A stretch of DNA of 34,985 bases. Origin: Bacteroidota bacterium. GTDB taxonomy: Bacteria; Bacteroidota; Bacteroidia; Sphingobacteriales; Sphingobacteriaceae. The stretch lies in contig JAHJVW010000142.1 in NCBI GenBank assembly GCA_018828585.1, forward strand, positions 1 to 34,985. Reading direction: 5' to 3'. Numbering within the stretch: the first letter of the stretch is position 1; every line of letters starts with the position of its first letter. The notes under the pieces are model-generated. The model did not search any database, was not told where the DNA came from, and saw nothing but the letters and a program-made list of their open reading frames with translations. Shown in pieces: positions 25,232 through 34,978 of this stretch. The position numbers and the translations under genes were made by a program.

Positions 25232-28200
25232 ATGTTTAAATACTCAATTTTTTATCTTCCATTACTTTGTTTTGGCTTAATATCTTGTCATAAAAAACAA
25301 AATAAATTATTCACACTAAAAGACAACAAAGAGATAGGTATAAACTTTATTAACCAGTTACAGGATAAGCAAGGGACAAATGTCTTCACTTTTAGAAATT
25401 ATTATAATGGAGGTGGAGTTGCAATTGGAGATGTTAACAACGATGGATTAAACGATATTTATCTAACATCTAACCAAGAAGGTAACCAACTTTTAATCAA
25501 TAAAGGAAATTGGAAGTTTGAGAATGTTGCAGATAAGGCAGGCGTAAAAGGAACAAAATATTGGAGTACTGGAGTGACCATGGTAGATATTAATCATGAC
25601 GGTTGGTTGGATATTTATGTGTGTAACAGTGGTAATGCAAATGGTAGTGAAACTGAAAATGAGCTTTTTATAAATCAACGCAACGGAACCTTTAAAGATG
25701 AAGCCAAAGCCTATGGATTGGCAGATGCAGGACTTTCTACTCATGCCGTGTTTTTTGATTATGATTTAGATGGGGATCTAGATTGCTATGTATTAAATAA
25801 TTCTTTTAGACCAGTCGGAAGTTTTGATTTTACTCAAAATTTAAGAAATGTTGTAAATGAGTTAGGAGGGGATAGGTTATATAGAAATGATGGAGGTCAC
25901 TTTGTTAATGTAAATAAAGAAGCTGGAATTTATTCTAGTGACATTGGTTTTGGATTAGGAGTTTCCGTGTGTGACATTAATCAGGACGGGTATCCAGACA
26001 TTTACGTATCTAACGATTTTTTCGAGAGGGATTACCTTTACATCAATCAAAAGAATGGGACTTTTAAAGAAGATATTCAGTCCCAAATGGGCCATTTAAG
26101 TTTGGCATCTATGGGTTCGGATGTTGGAGATATTAATAACGATGGTAAATATGATTTATTTACAACTGAAATGCTACCCGAAGGAGATTATCGCTTAAAA
26201 ACAATGACACTTTTTGAAACCTATGATGTAAACAAGTCTAAACAAAATGATGGATATTATAACCAGTATATGCAAAATTGTTTGCAGCTGAATAATGGTG
26301 ATAATACCTTTTCTGAAATTGCATTTTATGCAGGGGTGGCAGCAACCGATTGGAGCTGGGGAGCATTATTTATGGACTTTGATAATGATGGATGGAAGGA
26401 TATTTTTGTGTCTAATGGTATTTTTAAAGATTTAACAAATCAGGATTATATTGAATTTTTATCAAGTAAAGAAAACATGTCAAAAGTGGCTGACGGTAAA
26501 AAGTTTGATTATAAAAAATTTACCGATAAAATGAATTCGACCCCTTTAGCTAATTATGCTTTCATAAACAATAAGAATTTAACATTTACCAACAAAGCAC
26601 AAGAGTTAGGTTTAGATAAAGCATCTTTTAGTAATGGTGCAGCTTATGGTGATTTAGATAATGATGGAGATAATGATTTAGTGGTTAATAATGTAAACAT
26701 GCCCTTATTTGTTTATCAAAATAATTCAAATCATATCAATACCAATCATTACCTCGGTATAAAATTTAAAGGAGATAGTTTGAACACTTTCGGGGTGGGT
26801 AGTACCATTAAAATTTTCCATCAAGATTCATCAGAAATTTATTATCATCAACCTGTTCATGGCTTCCAAAGCAGTACTGCTCCAAATGTTTTAACTATGG
26901 GTGTTGGGCAGCATCAAAAAATTGATTCTTTAGAAGTGATTTGGCCAAAAGGGAACTATCAGACAATTAAAAATTTAAAAACAGATAGTACCTATACAAT
27001 TGATATTAGAAATGCTACGAAAAGGTATAATTATGAACAAGTACCTGCTAAAAAAATGTTTTCTGAGGTCACAAAAAGCTTGTTTCCCTCTATCCCTAAG
27101 CATGAGGAGGATGATTTTGTAGATTTTGATCAAGAAAGAATGATGCTTCAAATGCTGTCTCATCAAAATCCATATTTGGTGAAAGGTGACATCAATAATG
27201 ACGGTCTTGATGATTTTTATATGAGTAGCTCAAAAGGCTTTAATGCTGCCATTTATATTCAACAAAAAAACGGACATTTTTTAAAATATATACCAGATGA
27301 TTTTAAGCATCAAAATTACTTAGAGTGTGCTGGGGCAGTTTTTGGAGATTTTGACGGTGATGGAGATCAGGATTTAATTGTAAGCTACGGTGGTAATCAG
27401 GAAACAATTGGTACCAAAGTATTATATCCAAAATTTTATGAAAATAATGGGCAGGGTAAGTTTACTTGGAGAAAAGATAAAAACATCAAGGTAGAAATCA
27501 ACGCTTCTACCATTGTCAGCTCAGATTTTGATCATGATGGAGATTTAGATTTATTTATTGGAAGTAGAAATGTAGTTGGAAGTTATGGAAGTGCACCAAA
27601 TTCTTACGTTTTTGAAAACGATGGAAAAGGAAATTTCAAGGATATCTCTGCGAAAGTCTTAGGAAAACATGCCCAAATGGGAATGGTTACAGACGCCAAG
27701 TGGGCAGATTTAGATGGAAATGGATATGAGGATTTAATTGTGGTGGGCAACTGGATGGGGATTTATATTTTTAATAATGACCACGGTAAGTTCACTCTAA
27801 ATAATACGCTAGAAAACTATAAGGGGTGGTGGAGTAGTGTTGCAGTAAATGATATAAATGGAGATGGGAAACTAGACATCATAGCTGGGAATTTAGGTTT
27901 AAATTCTAAATTTAAAGCTTCTGAAAAAGAGCCCATGAAAATTTATATTAAAGATTTTGATGACAATGGGACTAAAGAGTGCATCACAACGCTTTATAAA
28001 TCAGATCATAAGGCTTATGTTTTTCATTTAAAACAGGATATGGTAATGCAAATGCCTATTCTGAAAAAAAGATTTTTGAGGTACGAGGACTATGCAGGAA
28101 AATCTGCCGATGTTGTTTTGACTCCTGAAATGACGAAAGATGCTGAGGTACACGAAATCAATACCCTTAGCTCAGGTGTATTCTTTAACAAAGGAGCAAA

Positions 28201-28528
28201 TCAATTTGGATGGAAAGTGTTTCCTTATCAAGCTCAGCTATCTAGTGTAAATAGCATTTTGATTGATGATGTGAATGGTAGTAAACAATTAATTCTTACT
28301 GGAAACTCATGGGATTTTAAGCCAGAAGTAGGACGATTAGACGCCAATTATGGAGTAATGTACCAATATCAAAAGAATGGCTTTCATTTTATCCCTAATC
28401 AAATCAGCGGTATAAAAATTTCAGGTCAGGTGAGGTCTGCAATATCAGTTCAAGGAAGTAATCATCAGAAAACCTATTTATTTGGTCGTAATAATGATAC
28501 AACCTTAGCCTTTAAATTCAATAAATAG
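25232..28528 (+). CDS. FG-GAP/VCBS repeat lipoprotein with ASPIC/UnbV domain (CRTAC1-like), copy 1
   Basis: This 1098-residue lipoprotein (LISC, lipid Cys19) contains 13 calcium-type motifs of the form D-x-[DN]-x-[DN]-G-x-x-[DE], the first at D67-D75. Seven precede and six follow an ASPIC/UnbV domain at about 507-592 (FGVGSTIKIFHQ ... LEVIWPKGNYQ). The simplest reading is a seven-bladed beta-propeller, a small ASPIC domain, and a second propeller. Such proteins are frequent beside SusCD pairs in Bacteroidota, but their biochemical role is not established; surface glycan binding in place of SusE/SusF is my inference. It lies 80 bp after susD and 28 bp before a paralogue with the same plan. No catalytic motif is visible. 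Confidence 0.88.
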   Translation: MFKYSIFYLPLLCFGLISCHKKQNKLFTLKDNKEIGINFINQLQDKQGTNVFTFRNYYNGGGVAIGDVNNDGLNDIYLTSNQEGNQLLINKGNWKFENVADKAGVKGTKYWSTGVTMVDINHDGWLDIYVCNSGNANGSETENELFINQRNGTFKDEAKAYGLADAGLSTHAVFFDYDLDGDLDCYVLNNSFRPVGSFDFTQNLRNVVNELGGDRLYRNDGGHFVNVNKEAGIYSSDIGFGLGVSVCDINQDGYPDIYVSNDFFERDYLYINQKNGTFKEDIQSQMGHLSLASMGSDVGDINNDGKYDLFTTEMLPEGDYRLKTMTLFETYDVNKSKQNDGYYNQYMQNCLQLNNGDNTFSEIAFYAGVAATDWSWGALFMDFDNDGWKDIFVSNGIFKDLTNQDYIEFLSSKENMSKVADGKKFDYKKFTDKMNSTPLANYAFINNKNLTFTNKAQELGLDKASFSNGAAYGDLDNDGDNDLVVNNVNMPLFVYQNNSNHINTNHYLGIKFKGDSLNTFGVGSTIKIFHQDSSEIYYHQPVHGFQSSTAPNVLTMGVGQHQKIDSLEVIWPKGNYQTIKNLKTDSTYTIDIRNATKRYNYEQVPAKKMFSEVTKSLFPSIPKHEEDDFVDFDQERMMLQMLSHQNPYLVKGDINNDGLDDFYMSSSKGFNAAIYIQQKNGHFLKYIPDDFKHQNYLECAGAVFGDFDGDGDQDLIVSYGGNQETIGTKVLYPKFYENNGQGKFTWRKDKNIKVEINASTIVSSDFDHDGDLDLFIGSRNVVGSYGSAPNSYVFENDGKGNFKDISAKVLGKHAQMGMVTDAKWADLDGNGYEDLIVVGNWMGIYIFNNDHGKFTLNNTLENYKGWWSSVAVNDINGDGKLDIIAGNLGLNSKFKASEKEPMKIYIKDFDDNGTKECITTLYKSDHKAYVFHLKQDMVMQMPILKKRFLRYEDYAGKSADVVLTPEMTKDAEVHEINTLSSGVFFNKGANQFGWKVFPYQAQLSSVNSILIDDVNGSKQLILTGNSWDFKPEVGRLDANYGVMYQYQKNGFHFIPNQISGIKISGQVRSAISVQGSNHQKTYLFGRNNDTTLAFKFNK

Positions 28529-28556
28529 TTCATTTTAACTATAAATTACTAATACG

Positions 28557-31500
28557 ATGAAACAAAGGATACATTTTTTATGGATATTGATGGGTATTTT
28601 AAGTGCTTGTCAATCGAAGAAGAGTGATTCCTTAGCTCGGATATTTACAAAGTTAGACTCAACAAAAACGCAGGTAATGTTCAATAATAAGATTACAGAA
28701 ACTGATAGTCTTAATATTTTGGACTATCTGTATTTTTATAATGGAGCGGGCGTTGCTGCCGCTGATTTTAATAATGACGGATTACAAGATTTATTTTTTG
28801 TTTCTAATCAAGGAGAAAATCAATTATATATTAATAAGGGGGAGTTAACTTTCGAGGATATTACTAAAAATTCGGGACTAGGTGGGCGTCAAGAAAACTG
28901 GAAAACGGGTGTAACCATTGTAGATATCAATAATGATGGTTATCCAGATATCTATGTATCTGTAGTTTCTGGCTATCGAAGTTTTAAAGGGCATAACCTA
29001 CTTTTTATCAATAATGGAGATCTAACATTTACCGAAAAGTCTAAAGAATACGGTATCGACTTCGCAGGGCTTTCTACACAAGCTTCCTTTTTTGATTATG
29101 ATAAAGATGGAGATTTAGATTTATTGGTGCTTACCCATTCGGTACATAGTAATGATACTTATGGCGATTCAACCCTTCGCTTTAAATACAATGAAATTGC
29201 TGGTGACCATTTATTTCGAAACGATAACGGAAAGTTTTCTGATGTAACAAAAGGTTCTGGCATTTATGCTGCACCAATCGGTTACGGTCTGGGTATCAGC
29301 ATAGCGGATTTAAATAATGATGGTTGGGATGATATTTATATCAGTAACGATTTTTTCGAACAGGATTATTATTATATCAATCAGAAAAATGGAAAGTTTA
29401 AAGAAAGTCTAAAAAGTGCTTTTGGACACACCTCCTTGTTTTCTATGGGTAATGCTTTGAATGATATCAATAAGGACGGGTATGTGGACGTATTATCTAC
29501 AGATATGTTACCCGAAGATCTTCATGCTTTAAAATCGACCATAAATGATGAATCATTAGACATTTATAATCAAGAAGTACAAAGTGGTTATTATTATCAA
29601 TACTCCAAAAATAGCCTACAATTGAATGTGGGAAATGGGATGAAGTTTGTTGATATTAGTCTTTACTCGGGCATATCTGCAACCGATTGGACTTGGTCTC
29701 CATTGATCGAAGATTTTAATTTGGATGGTCATAAAGACATCTTCTTTTCTACCGGAATAAAAAAGAGGTTGAATGATATGGATTATCTCAAATACCTTGG
29801 TGACCAGAATGTATTTAAAAACTTTGGTACCGACCGTAAATTTGATCGGAACAAAATCAACCTCATGCCTGATGGACGGGTCCATAATTACCTATATGAA
29901 GGAAAAGACTTATTGAAATTTCAGGATATCTCTGCTGTTAACGGGATGTCTGATTTGTCTTGCTCAAATGGGGCGTTAATGGTTGATTTGGATAATGATG
30001 GAGATAAAGAGATTGTTACTAATAATCTCAATCAAGCTGCTTTTATTTATCGAAATAATACCATTGAAAACGATAAAAATAAAAAATTAAGTTTTTTGAG
30101 TATAAAAGTGAATTATAATGCGACCAATAGAAATGGCATCGGCACAAAGATATTTTTAAAGTCAGATTCTTCTGTTGATCATCAAGAGATACAAACCAGT
30201 TCAGCCTTTCAAAGTAGTCAGAATAATACACTTAATTTCGCATTTAAACCAAACGAAAAGCCGCAAGAAATGCTGGTGATTTGGCCTGATAATTCTTATC
30301 AAGTCTTTAAAAGTTTCAATTTAAATAAGACATCAATTCTAAAATATGATGGAAATAGGGTAAATAAACCAGTTCAGGATATATCTACTATAATTTCATC
30401 CTTTATTAAACCCAAATCACAGTTTAATTATCAAAACATTGATGCCCGACTTATTGCACAAGTAAAAACTAACCAAACGATAGATTTTAATTATTACTAT
30501 CTGTTGCCTCATACTTATTTACAACTACCTCCGCCAATTGCTACGGGTGATATTAATGGCGATGGTTATGATGATATTTATGTTGGAGGAATTGAAGGTG
30601 AGGATAAATACATGTTGATGGGCCAAAAAGATGGATCCTTTAAAAAAGGAAAAGTTTTCGCTCAAAATTTCAATGATGCAGATGCTCAGGCAGCTTTTGT
30701 TGATTTAAATCAGGATGGAAAGTTAGACTTAGTGGTTAGCAATGCAGATCATCCCTTTGCAGAAGTAAAAGATATTAAACCTTTGCGGGTTTATTTGAAC
30801 AGAGGTAAAAACCAATTCGACGTGATCCCCATGCCTAATGCTCATGCTTTAACCTCTAAAATGTGCTTTATTGATATAAATCATGATGGTTTAAAAGATA
30901 TTTATTTGGCTGGGGCAGTTTCATTTCGGGATTATACCCGATCAATGGAAGCCGTAATTTTGCTGAATCGAGGTAATGGTAAATTTGAATTAGGAGCAAA
31001 TCAGCAATTTAAAGAATTAAAAAATATCCAATTTGTCAAGAATTTATTAGTTTCAGATATCAATAAGGATGGATTTGATGATCTTTTGATTAGTGCGGAA
31101 TGGCAGCCTTTACAAATCTTTTTAAATAGTAAAAGTGGCCTAAAAAAATGGTCACCTAAGTCTCTGGAAAATTTAAAGGGTTGGTGGCAGTCGGCGATTG
31201 TTACTGATTTAAACCATGATGGTCAACCAGATTTAGTTGCAGGGAATTGGGGATTAAATAATAAGTTCAATGTAAATCGTGATCAACCGTTAAATGCATA
31301 TCATAGTGATTTAGATGATGACGGGAAAAATGATTTGATCTTATCTTATTTTTATAAAGGGAAACATTATCCTTTTAGGCCTAAAAATGATTTGGAAACG
31401 GAACTTCCATACCTGAAGAAGAAATGGTTAAGCTATCGAGAAATGTCAGAAAAAACTACGGAGGAAGTGTTTGAAGGAAAACTTCCAGAAAAAGATTATT

Positions 31501-31868
31501 TAAGTGCTAATAGTTTTGAGAGTATTTATATCAGTGATTTTCTTCATAAAAATGAAATTACTGCTTTACCTTATTTATACCAACAGGCACCTATCATGGG
31601 TTTACAAATTCAAAAAAATAATGAAGTGATTGTTAACGGAAATTTTTGGGGTACCATTCCTTATGAAGGTAAGTACGATGCTTTGGGCTTAGCCACTTTA
31701 AAATATGATTTAAATAAAAAGGAAATAGCAGCTCCAGTTTACTGGATTAATCCAGCTATAAATTTCAATGAGATTGATCAGTTTCAATCAATCAAAATGG
31801 GTAAAAAAGAAAATTATGTAGCTTTAACCAGTGATGGAAGGATATTTATACTTTCAGAAAATCCATAG
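28557..31868 (+). CDS. FG-GAP/VCBS repeat lipoprotein with ASPIC/UnbV domain (CRTAC1-like), copy 2
   Basis: This 1103-residue lipoprotein (LSAC, lipid Cys18) has the same layout as its upstream neighbour: seven calcium-type motifs, an ASPIC/UnbV domain at about 512-598 (NGIGTKIFLKSD ... MLVIWPDNSYQ), then six more motifs. The motifs correspond one to one with those of copy 1, and shared blocks such as STQASFFDYD, SNDFFEQDYYYINQKNG, LKGWWQS and AGNWGLNNKF show common ancestry, although the sequences have diverged clearly. The pair is therefore an old tandem duplication, possibly with split ligand roles. The 28-bp gap implies one transcript with copy 1. The 3' end faces the minus-strand SRPBCC gene with 12 bp between stops and no clear terminator. 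Confidence 0.88.
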   Translation: MKQRIHFLWILMGILSACQSKKSDSLARIFTKLDSTKTQVMFNNKITETDSLNILDYLYFYNGAGVAAADFNNDGLQDLFFVSNQGENQLYINKGELTFEDITKNSGLGGRQENWKTGVTIVDINNDGYPDIYVSVVSGYRSFKGHNLLFINNGDLTFTEKSKEYGIDFAGLSTQASFFDYDKDGDLDLLVLTHSVHSNDTYGDSTLRFKYNEIAGDHLFRNDNGKFSDVTKGSGIYAAPIGYGLGISIADLNNDGWDDIYISNDFFEQDYYYINQKNGKFKESLKSAFGHTSLFSMGNALNDINKDGYVDVLSTDMLPEDLHALKSTINDESLDIYNQEVQSGYYYQYSKNSLQLNVGNGMKFVDISLYSGISATDWTWSPLIEDFNLDGHKDIFFSTGIKKRLNDMDYLKYLGDQNVFKNFGTDRKFDRNKINLMPDGRVHNYLYEGKDLLKFQDISAVNGMSDLSCSNGALMVDLDNDGDKEIVTNNLNQAAFIYRNNTIENDKNKKLSFLSIKVNYNATNRNGIGTKIFLKSDSSVDHQEIQTSSAFQSSQNNTLNFAFKPNEKPQEMLVIWPDNSYQVFKSFNLNKTSILKYDGNRVNKPVQDISTIISSFIKPKSQFNYQNIDARLIAQVKTNQTIDFNYYYLLPHTYLQLPPPIATGDINGDGYDDIYVGGIEGEDKYMLMGQKDGSFKKGKVFAQNFNDADAQAAFVDLNQDGKLDLVVSNADHPFAEVKDIKPLRVYLNRGKNQFDVIPMPNAHALTSKMCFIDINHDGLKDIYLAGAVSFRDYTRSMEAVILLNRGNGKFELGANQQFKELKNIQFVKNLLVSDINKDGFDDLLISAEWQPLQIFLNSKSGLKKWSPKSLENLKGWWQSAIVTDLNHDGQPDLVAGNWGLNNKFNVNRDQPLNAYHSDLDDDGKNDLILSYFYKGKHYPFRPKNDLETELPYLKKKWLSYREMSEKTTEEVFEGKLPEKDYLSANSFESIYISDFLHKNEITALPYLYQQAPIMGLQIQKNNEVIVNGNFWGTIPYEGKYDALGLATLKYDLNKKEIAAPVYWINPAINFNEIDQFQSIKMGKKENYVALTSDGRIFILSENP

Positions 31869-31880
31869 AAGAATTTAAAA

Positions 31881-32816
31881 TTAAAATATAGGATAATAAA
31901 CTTTTGTTTGCCATTTAGAAGAATCAGGATTTAGATTTCTATCAGTAATCATCAATTCAAATGGTATCGCAGGAGAGGTCAACTTAAAATCTTTCATGTA
32001 GTTTTTAAGCTGATCAAATGCCAGTTGAATTGATTGATGACCGCCAGTAACGTTGGCATAAAGTATATTACCTGGTATCATTCGGTTTACTAGCATCTTA
32101 TCTTTAGGCGGGATATACTTGTCAATTGGGATGGCAACCGTAATCACATAAGTTTGATACCCAGTATTGGTAATATTTAACATAGGATAATTGGTTGGCT
32201 CAGCATTTTTTTCCTTTACATATTGTTGAAGGCTTGCTAATAAAGTTGATGCTAATTTTGGATCCGGTGGAGAGGAAAGTGTTCTTTGAGTAGTAATTAA
32301 AATGGTGTCTTTGACTGTGCTTCTTTGAATATCATAGGTGTAGATGTTTTTGGGCTTAATCGCGAACCTTGCAAATTTATTTAATAAGGTGTCTATCTCA
32401 TGCTGACTTTTTTTAGCATTCATAAAGATAGATATCATGCGAATAGGATTTAAGGTTTTTTGAACATGTTGTTCCCAAACGATTTCTACAATGCTTTTTG
32501 GTAAAAGTTTACTGGTGATAATACCTTCTGATGAATTTGATAAAATTACAGTGGCAGCGTTAAATCCTGTTGCATGAAATTCAAAAATTTGGTTGTGAAA
32601 TGAAAATTTAGTAGAGTCAGAAGTATGAGTTTGAATTGTTTGATTAGGCCACCATTTTAATTTGTATTTATTGGTTAAAAGATAATCATATACAATTCTT
32701 TCACTCGAATCAATATAAATTACTTTTTTGATGGTATGAGGAGTAAGAATAAAAATAAGAATAAATGCAGAAAAAGCCAACAATAAGGGTATAATCAACA
32801 AAAAGGGTTTCTTCAC
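31881..32816 (-). CDS. Membrane-anchored SRPBCC protein with GyrI-like effector-binding domain
   Basis: The 311-residue protein begins with one hydrophobic segment (about 4-25), then a region resembling a START/SRPBCC fold (about 30-145: VIYIDSSERIVYDYLLTNKYKLKWWP) and a C-terminal region resembling GyrI-like or AraC effector-binding domains (about 150-311, ending FELMITDRNLNPDSSKWQTKVYYPIF). There is no DNA-binding domain. Both folds bind hydrophobic or small ligands, so an envelope-located ligand-binding role is plausible; no substrate can be named. The start is GTG (32816); no ATG fits the signal segment better. It is convergent with copy 2 of the propeller lipoproteins and divergent from the GH65 gene, so it interrupts the carbohydrate locus on the opposite strand. 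Confidence 0.65.
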   Translation of the reverse strand: MKKPFLLIIPLLLAFSAFILIFILTPHTIKKVIYIDSSERIVYDYLLTNKYKLKWWPNQTIQTHTSDSTKFSFHNQIFEFHATGFNAATVILSNSSEGIITSKLLPKSIVEIVWEQHVQKTLNPIRMISIFMNAKKSQHEIDTLLNKFARFAIKPKNIYTYDIQRSTVKDTILITTQRTLSSPPDPKLASTLLASLQQYVKEKNAEPTNYPMLNITNTGYQTYVITVAIPIDKYIPPKDKMLVNRMIPGNILYANVTGGHQSIQLAFDQLKNYMKDFKLTSPAIPFELMITDRNLNPDSSKWQTKVYYPIF

Positions 32817-32926
32817 TTTAATAAAATAAATAAAAATTGTGAGGTAATAAATCTTGAAATATAAAGGTATTAATATTGGCTATTAAGCCGTTAAAACTAT
32901 AAGATAAATTTAATTAAATTTAAAAT

Positions 32927-34978
32927 ATGACCAATTTTACAAACATTCGAAAACTAACTCGTATAATTTTATTTTTGCTTTTGCCAATTTCTGTAAACGC
33001 ACAAACAAACAATGACCCATGGTTAGTCAAAGCAAATTCTATTGATCCCTCAAATTATTATGGGGAAACTGTAGCCAATGGAATGATTGGAATTGTAAGT
33101 TCTGCCGAACCATTTAAAACAAAAGATGTCGTATTAAATGGAGCATTTGACTTATACGGAAGAGGCCGAGTGAGCAATATCTTAAAAAGTTTTAACTTTT
33201 TAAATATGTATTTGGAGGTAAATGGTTCTCGCATAGAAAATTTTAATCAGGTCACAAACATGCAACAAACGTTGGATATGAAGCATGGAAATCTCAACAC
33301 AAAACTTGATTATCAAGATAAAGCGAGTATTTCTTACACCTATTATGCATTAAGGCAATTGCCCTATTGTGGTTTAGTTGATGTAGTAATTACAGCTAAG
33401 AAAGATATCGAAATAACAGCTGCTAGTGTTATGGAGGCCCCTGATATGCTTAAAGATGTTCAAAATTATTATAATGAAATAGATAGGCCACATGTAAAAA
33501 TTAGCTTGCTGACATCTCAAGCTAAAAGTCCTACTGGAAAGCTTATCCTAGCTTCTTCCACCTCGTTTATGTTTGATGAAGAGCATGGGCAAGAACCTGC
33601 AATCATCCATGAGATGTGGGATAATAACATGCATCTTGCAAAATTTAAAAAGAAAATCAAAGCTGGTGAAAGCTATCACTATACGATTGTGGGAAGTAGC
33701 ATTACGAGTGCTCATCATGATGACCCGCTTAATGAAGCAGAAAGGTTGACCATATTTGCGAAACTGGAAGGTCATGATAGATTGCTTAAATTTCATAACG
33801 AGGCTTGGGACAAATTATGGGAGAGTGATATTCAAATTGAAGGTGATCCACAAACACAGCAAGAAGTACATAGTATGATGTATCATCTATATGCTTTTGC
33901 TAGAGCAGGAACCGCTTATTCTTTATCCCCTATGGGATTGAGTGGGTTAGGATATAATGGTCATGCTTTTTGGGATACAGAATTATGGATGTATCCAGCG
34001 ATGTTGATGCTTCATCCTGACATCGCTAAATCTTTAATTCAATATCGTTTTGACCGATTAAAAGAGGCAAAACATAATGCTTTTTCTCATGGATATAAGG
34101 GTGCAATGTTTCCTTGGGAAAGTGCCATGTCTGGCAATGAAGAAACGCCAGTATGGGCATTAAGTGGACCTTTTGAGCATCATATAACAGCTGATATTGG
34201 AATTGCTGCTTGGAATTATTATGCGGTAACACAAGATAAGCAATGGTTAAGAGAAGTGGGTTGGCCTTTATTAAAAGAAACGGCAGATTTTTGGGCGAGT
34301 AGAGTAGAACGAAATGGAGTTGGGAACTTCGCTATTAAAAATGTAGTAGCAGCCGATGAATGGGCAGAGAATGTAGATAATAATGCTTTCACCAATGCGG
34401 CGGCAAAAGCGAATTTAAACGATGCAGTTAAGGCCGCTAAAATTTTAGAAATTACTCCGGATGATGATTGGGCTTTGGTTGCAAAAAATATACCGATATT
34501 AAAGTTTGAAAGTGGCGTCACCAAAGAACATGCTACCTATAAAGGTGAAGACATCAAACAAGCGGATGTAAACCTATTAGCTTATCCATTACATGAAGTT
34601 TCTGACCCGGAATTAATTGGAAAAGATTTAGACTATTACCAACAAAGAGTAGGTGATGGCCCAGCCATGACAGATGCTATTTTTGCAATTCTACACGTCC
34701 GTTTAGGAAATCCAGATAAGGGACTATCTTCATTCAAACAGGGCTATCGCCCGAATAAAAGACCTCCATTTGGTGTATTAGCTGAAACTGCTACCGGAAA
34801 TAATCCTTATTTTGCGACTGGTGCAGGAGGAATGATACAGGCCATGTTAAGTGGCTTTGGAGGTCTTGAAATTACAGATACAGGAATTAAGCAATTACCT
34901 GTTAAGTTACCAGGATCATGGAAGTCGTTAACAATCAAAGGAATTGGAGTAAGTAAGGAAACTTATCAAGTGAAATAA
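32927..34978 (+). CDS. Secreted glycoside hydrolase family 65 protein, hydrolase type
   Basis: GH65 enzymes act on alpha-glucosides such as kojibiose, nigerose, maltose or trehalose, mostly as phosphorylases. This 683-residue protein has a signal peptide cleaved near NA-QT (residue 25) with no lipobox, so it should be periplasmic. An N-terminal beta-sandwich (about 30-280) precedes the (alpha/alpha)6 barrel. The general acid is Glu478 in ADEWAENVDNNAFTN, matching the family DE.-ENVDNN.YTN site. Glu620 in LAETATGNNPYF stands where a base is expected in GH65 hydrolases such as the Flavobacterium johnsoniae kojibiose hydrolase; I see no phosphorylase-type Ser-rich phosphate loop (the corresponding area reads VGDGPAMTDAIF). 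It diverges from the SRPBCC gene across 110 bp. Linkage specificity is open. Confidence 0.9.
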   Translation: MTNFTNIRKLTRIILFLLLPISVNAQTNNDPWLVKANSIDPSNYYGETVANGMIGIVSSAEPFKTKDVVLNGAFDLYGRGRVSNILKSFNFLNMYLEVNGSRIENFNQVTNMQQTLDMKHGNLNTKLDYQDKASISYTYYALRQLPYCGLVDVVITAKKDIEITAASVMEAPDMLKDVQNYYNEIDRPHVKISLLTSQAKSPTGKLILASSTSFMFDEEHGQEPAIIHEMWDNNMHLAKFKKKIKAGESYHYTIVGSSITSAHHDDPLNEAERLTIFAKLEGHDRLLKFHNEAWDKLWESDIQIEGDPQTQQEVHSMMYHLYAFARAGTAYSLSPMGLSGLGYNGHAFWDTELWMYPAMLMLHPDIAKSLIQYRFDRLKEAKHNAFSHGYKGAMFPWESAMSGNEETPVWALSGPFEHHITADIGIAAWNYYAVTQDKQWLREVGWPLLKETADFWASRVERNGVGNFAIKNVVAADEWAENVDNNAFTNAAAKANLNDAVKAAKILEITPDDDWALVAKNIPILKFESGVTKEHATYKGEDIKQADVNLLAYPLHEVSDPELIGKDLDYYQQRVGDGPAMTDAIFAILHVRLGNPDKGLSSFKQGYRPNKRPPFGVLAETATGNNPYFATGAGGMIQAMLSGFGGLEITDTGIKQLPVKLPGSWKSLTIKGIGVSKETYQVK

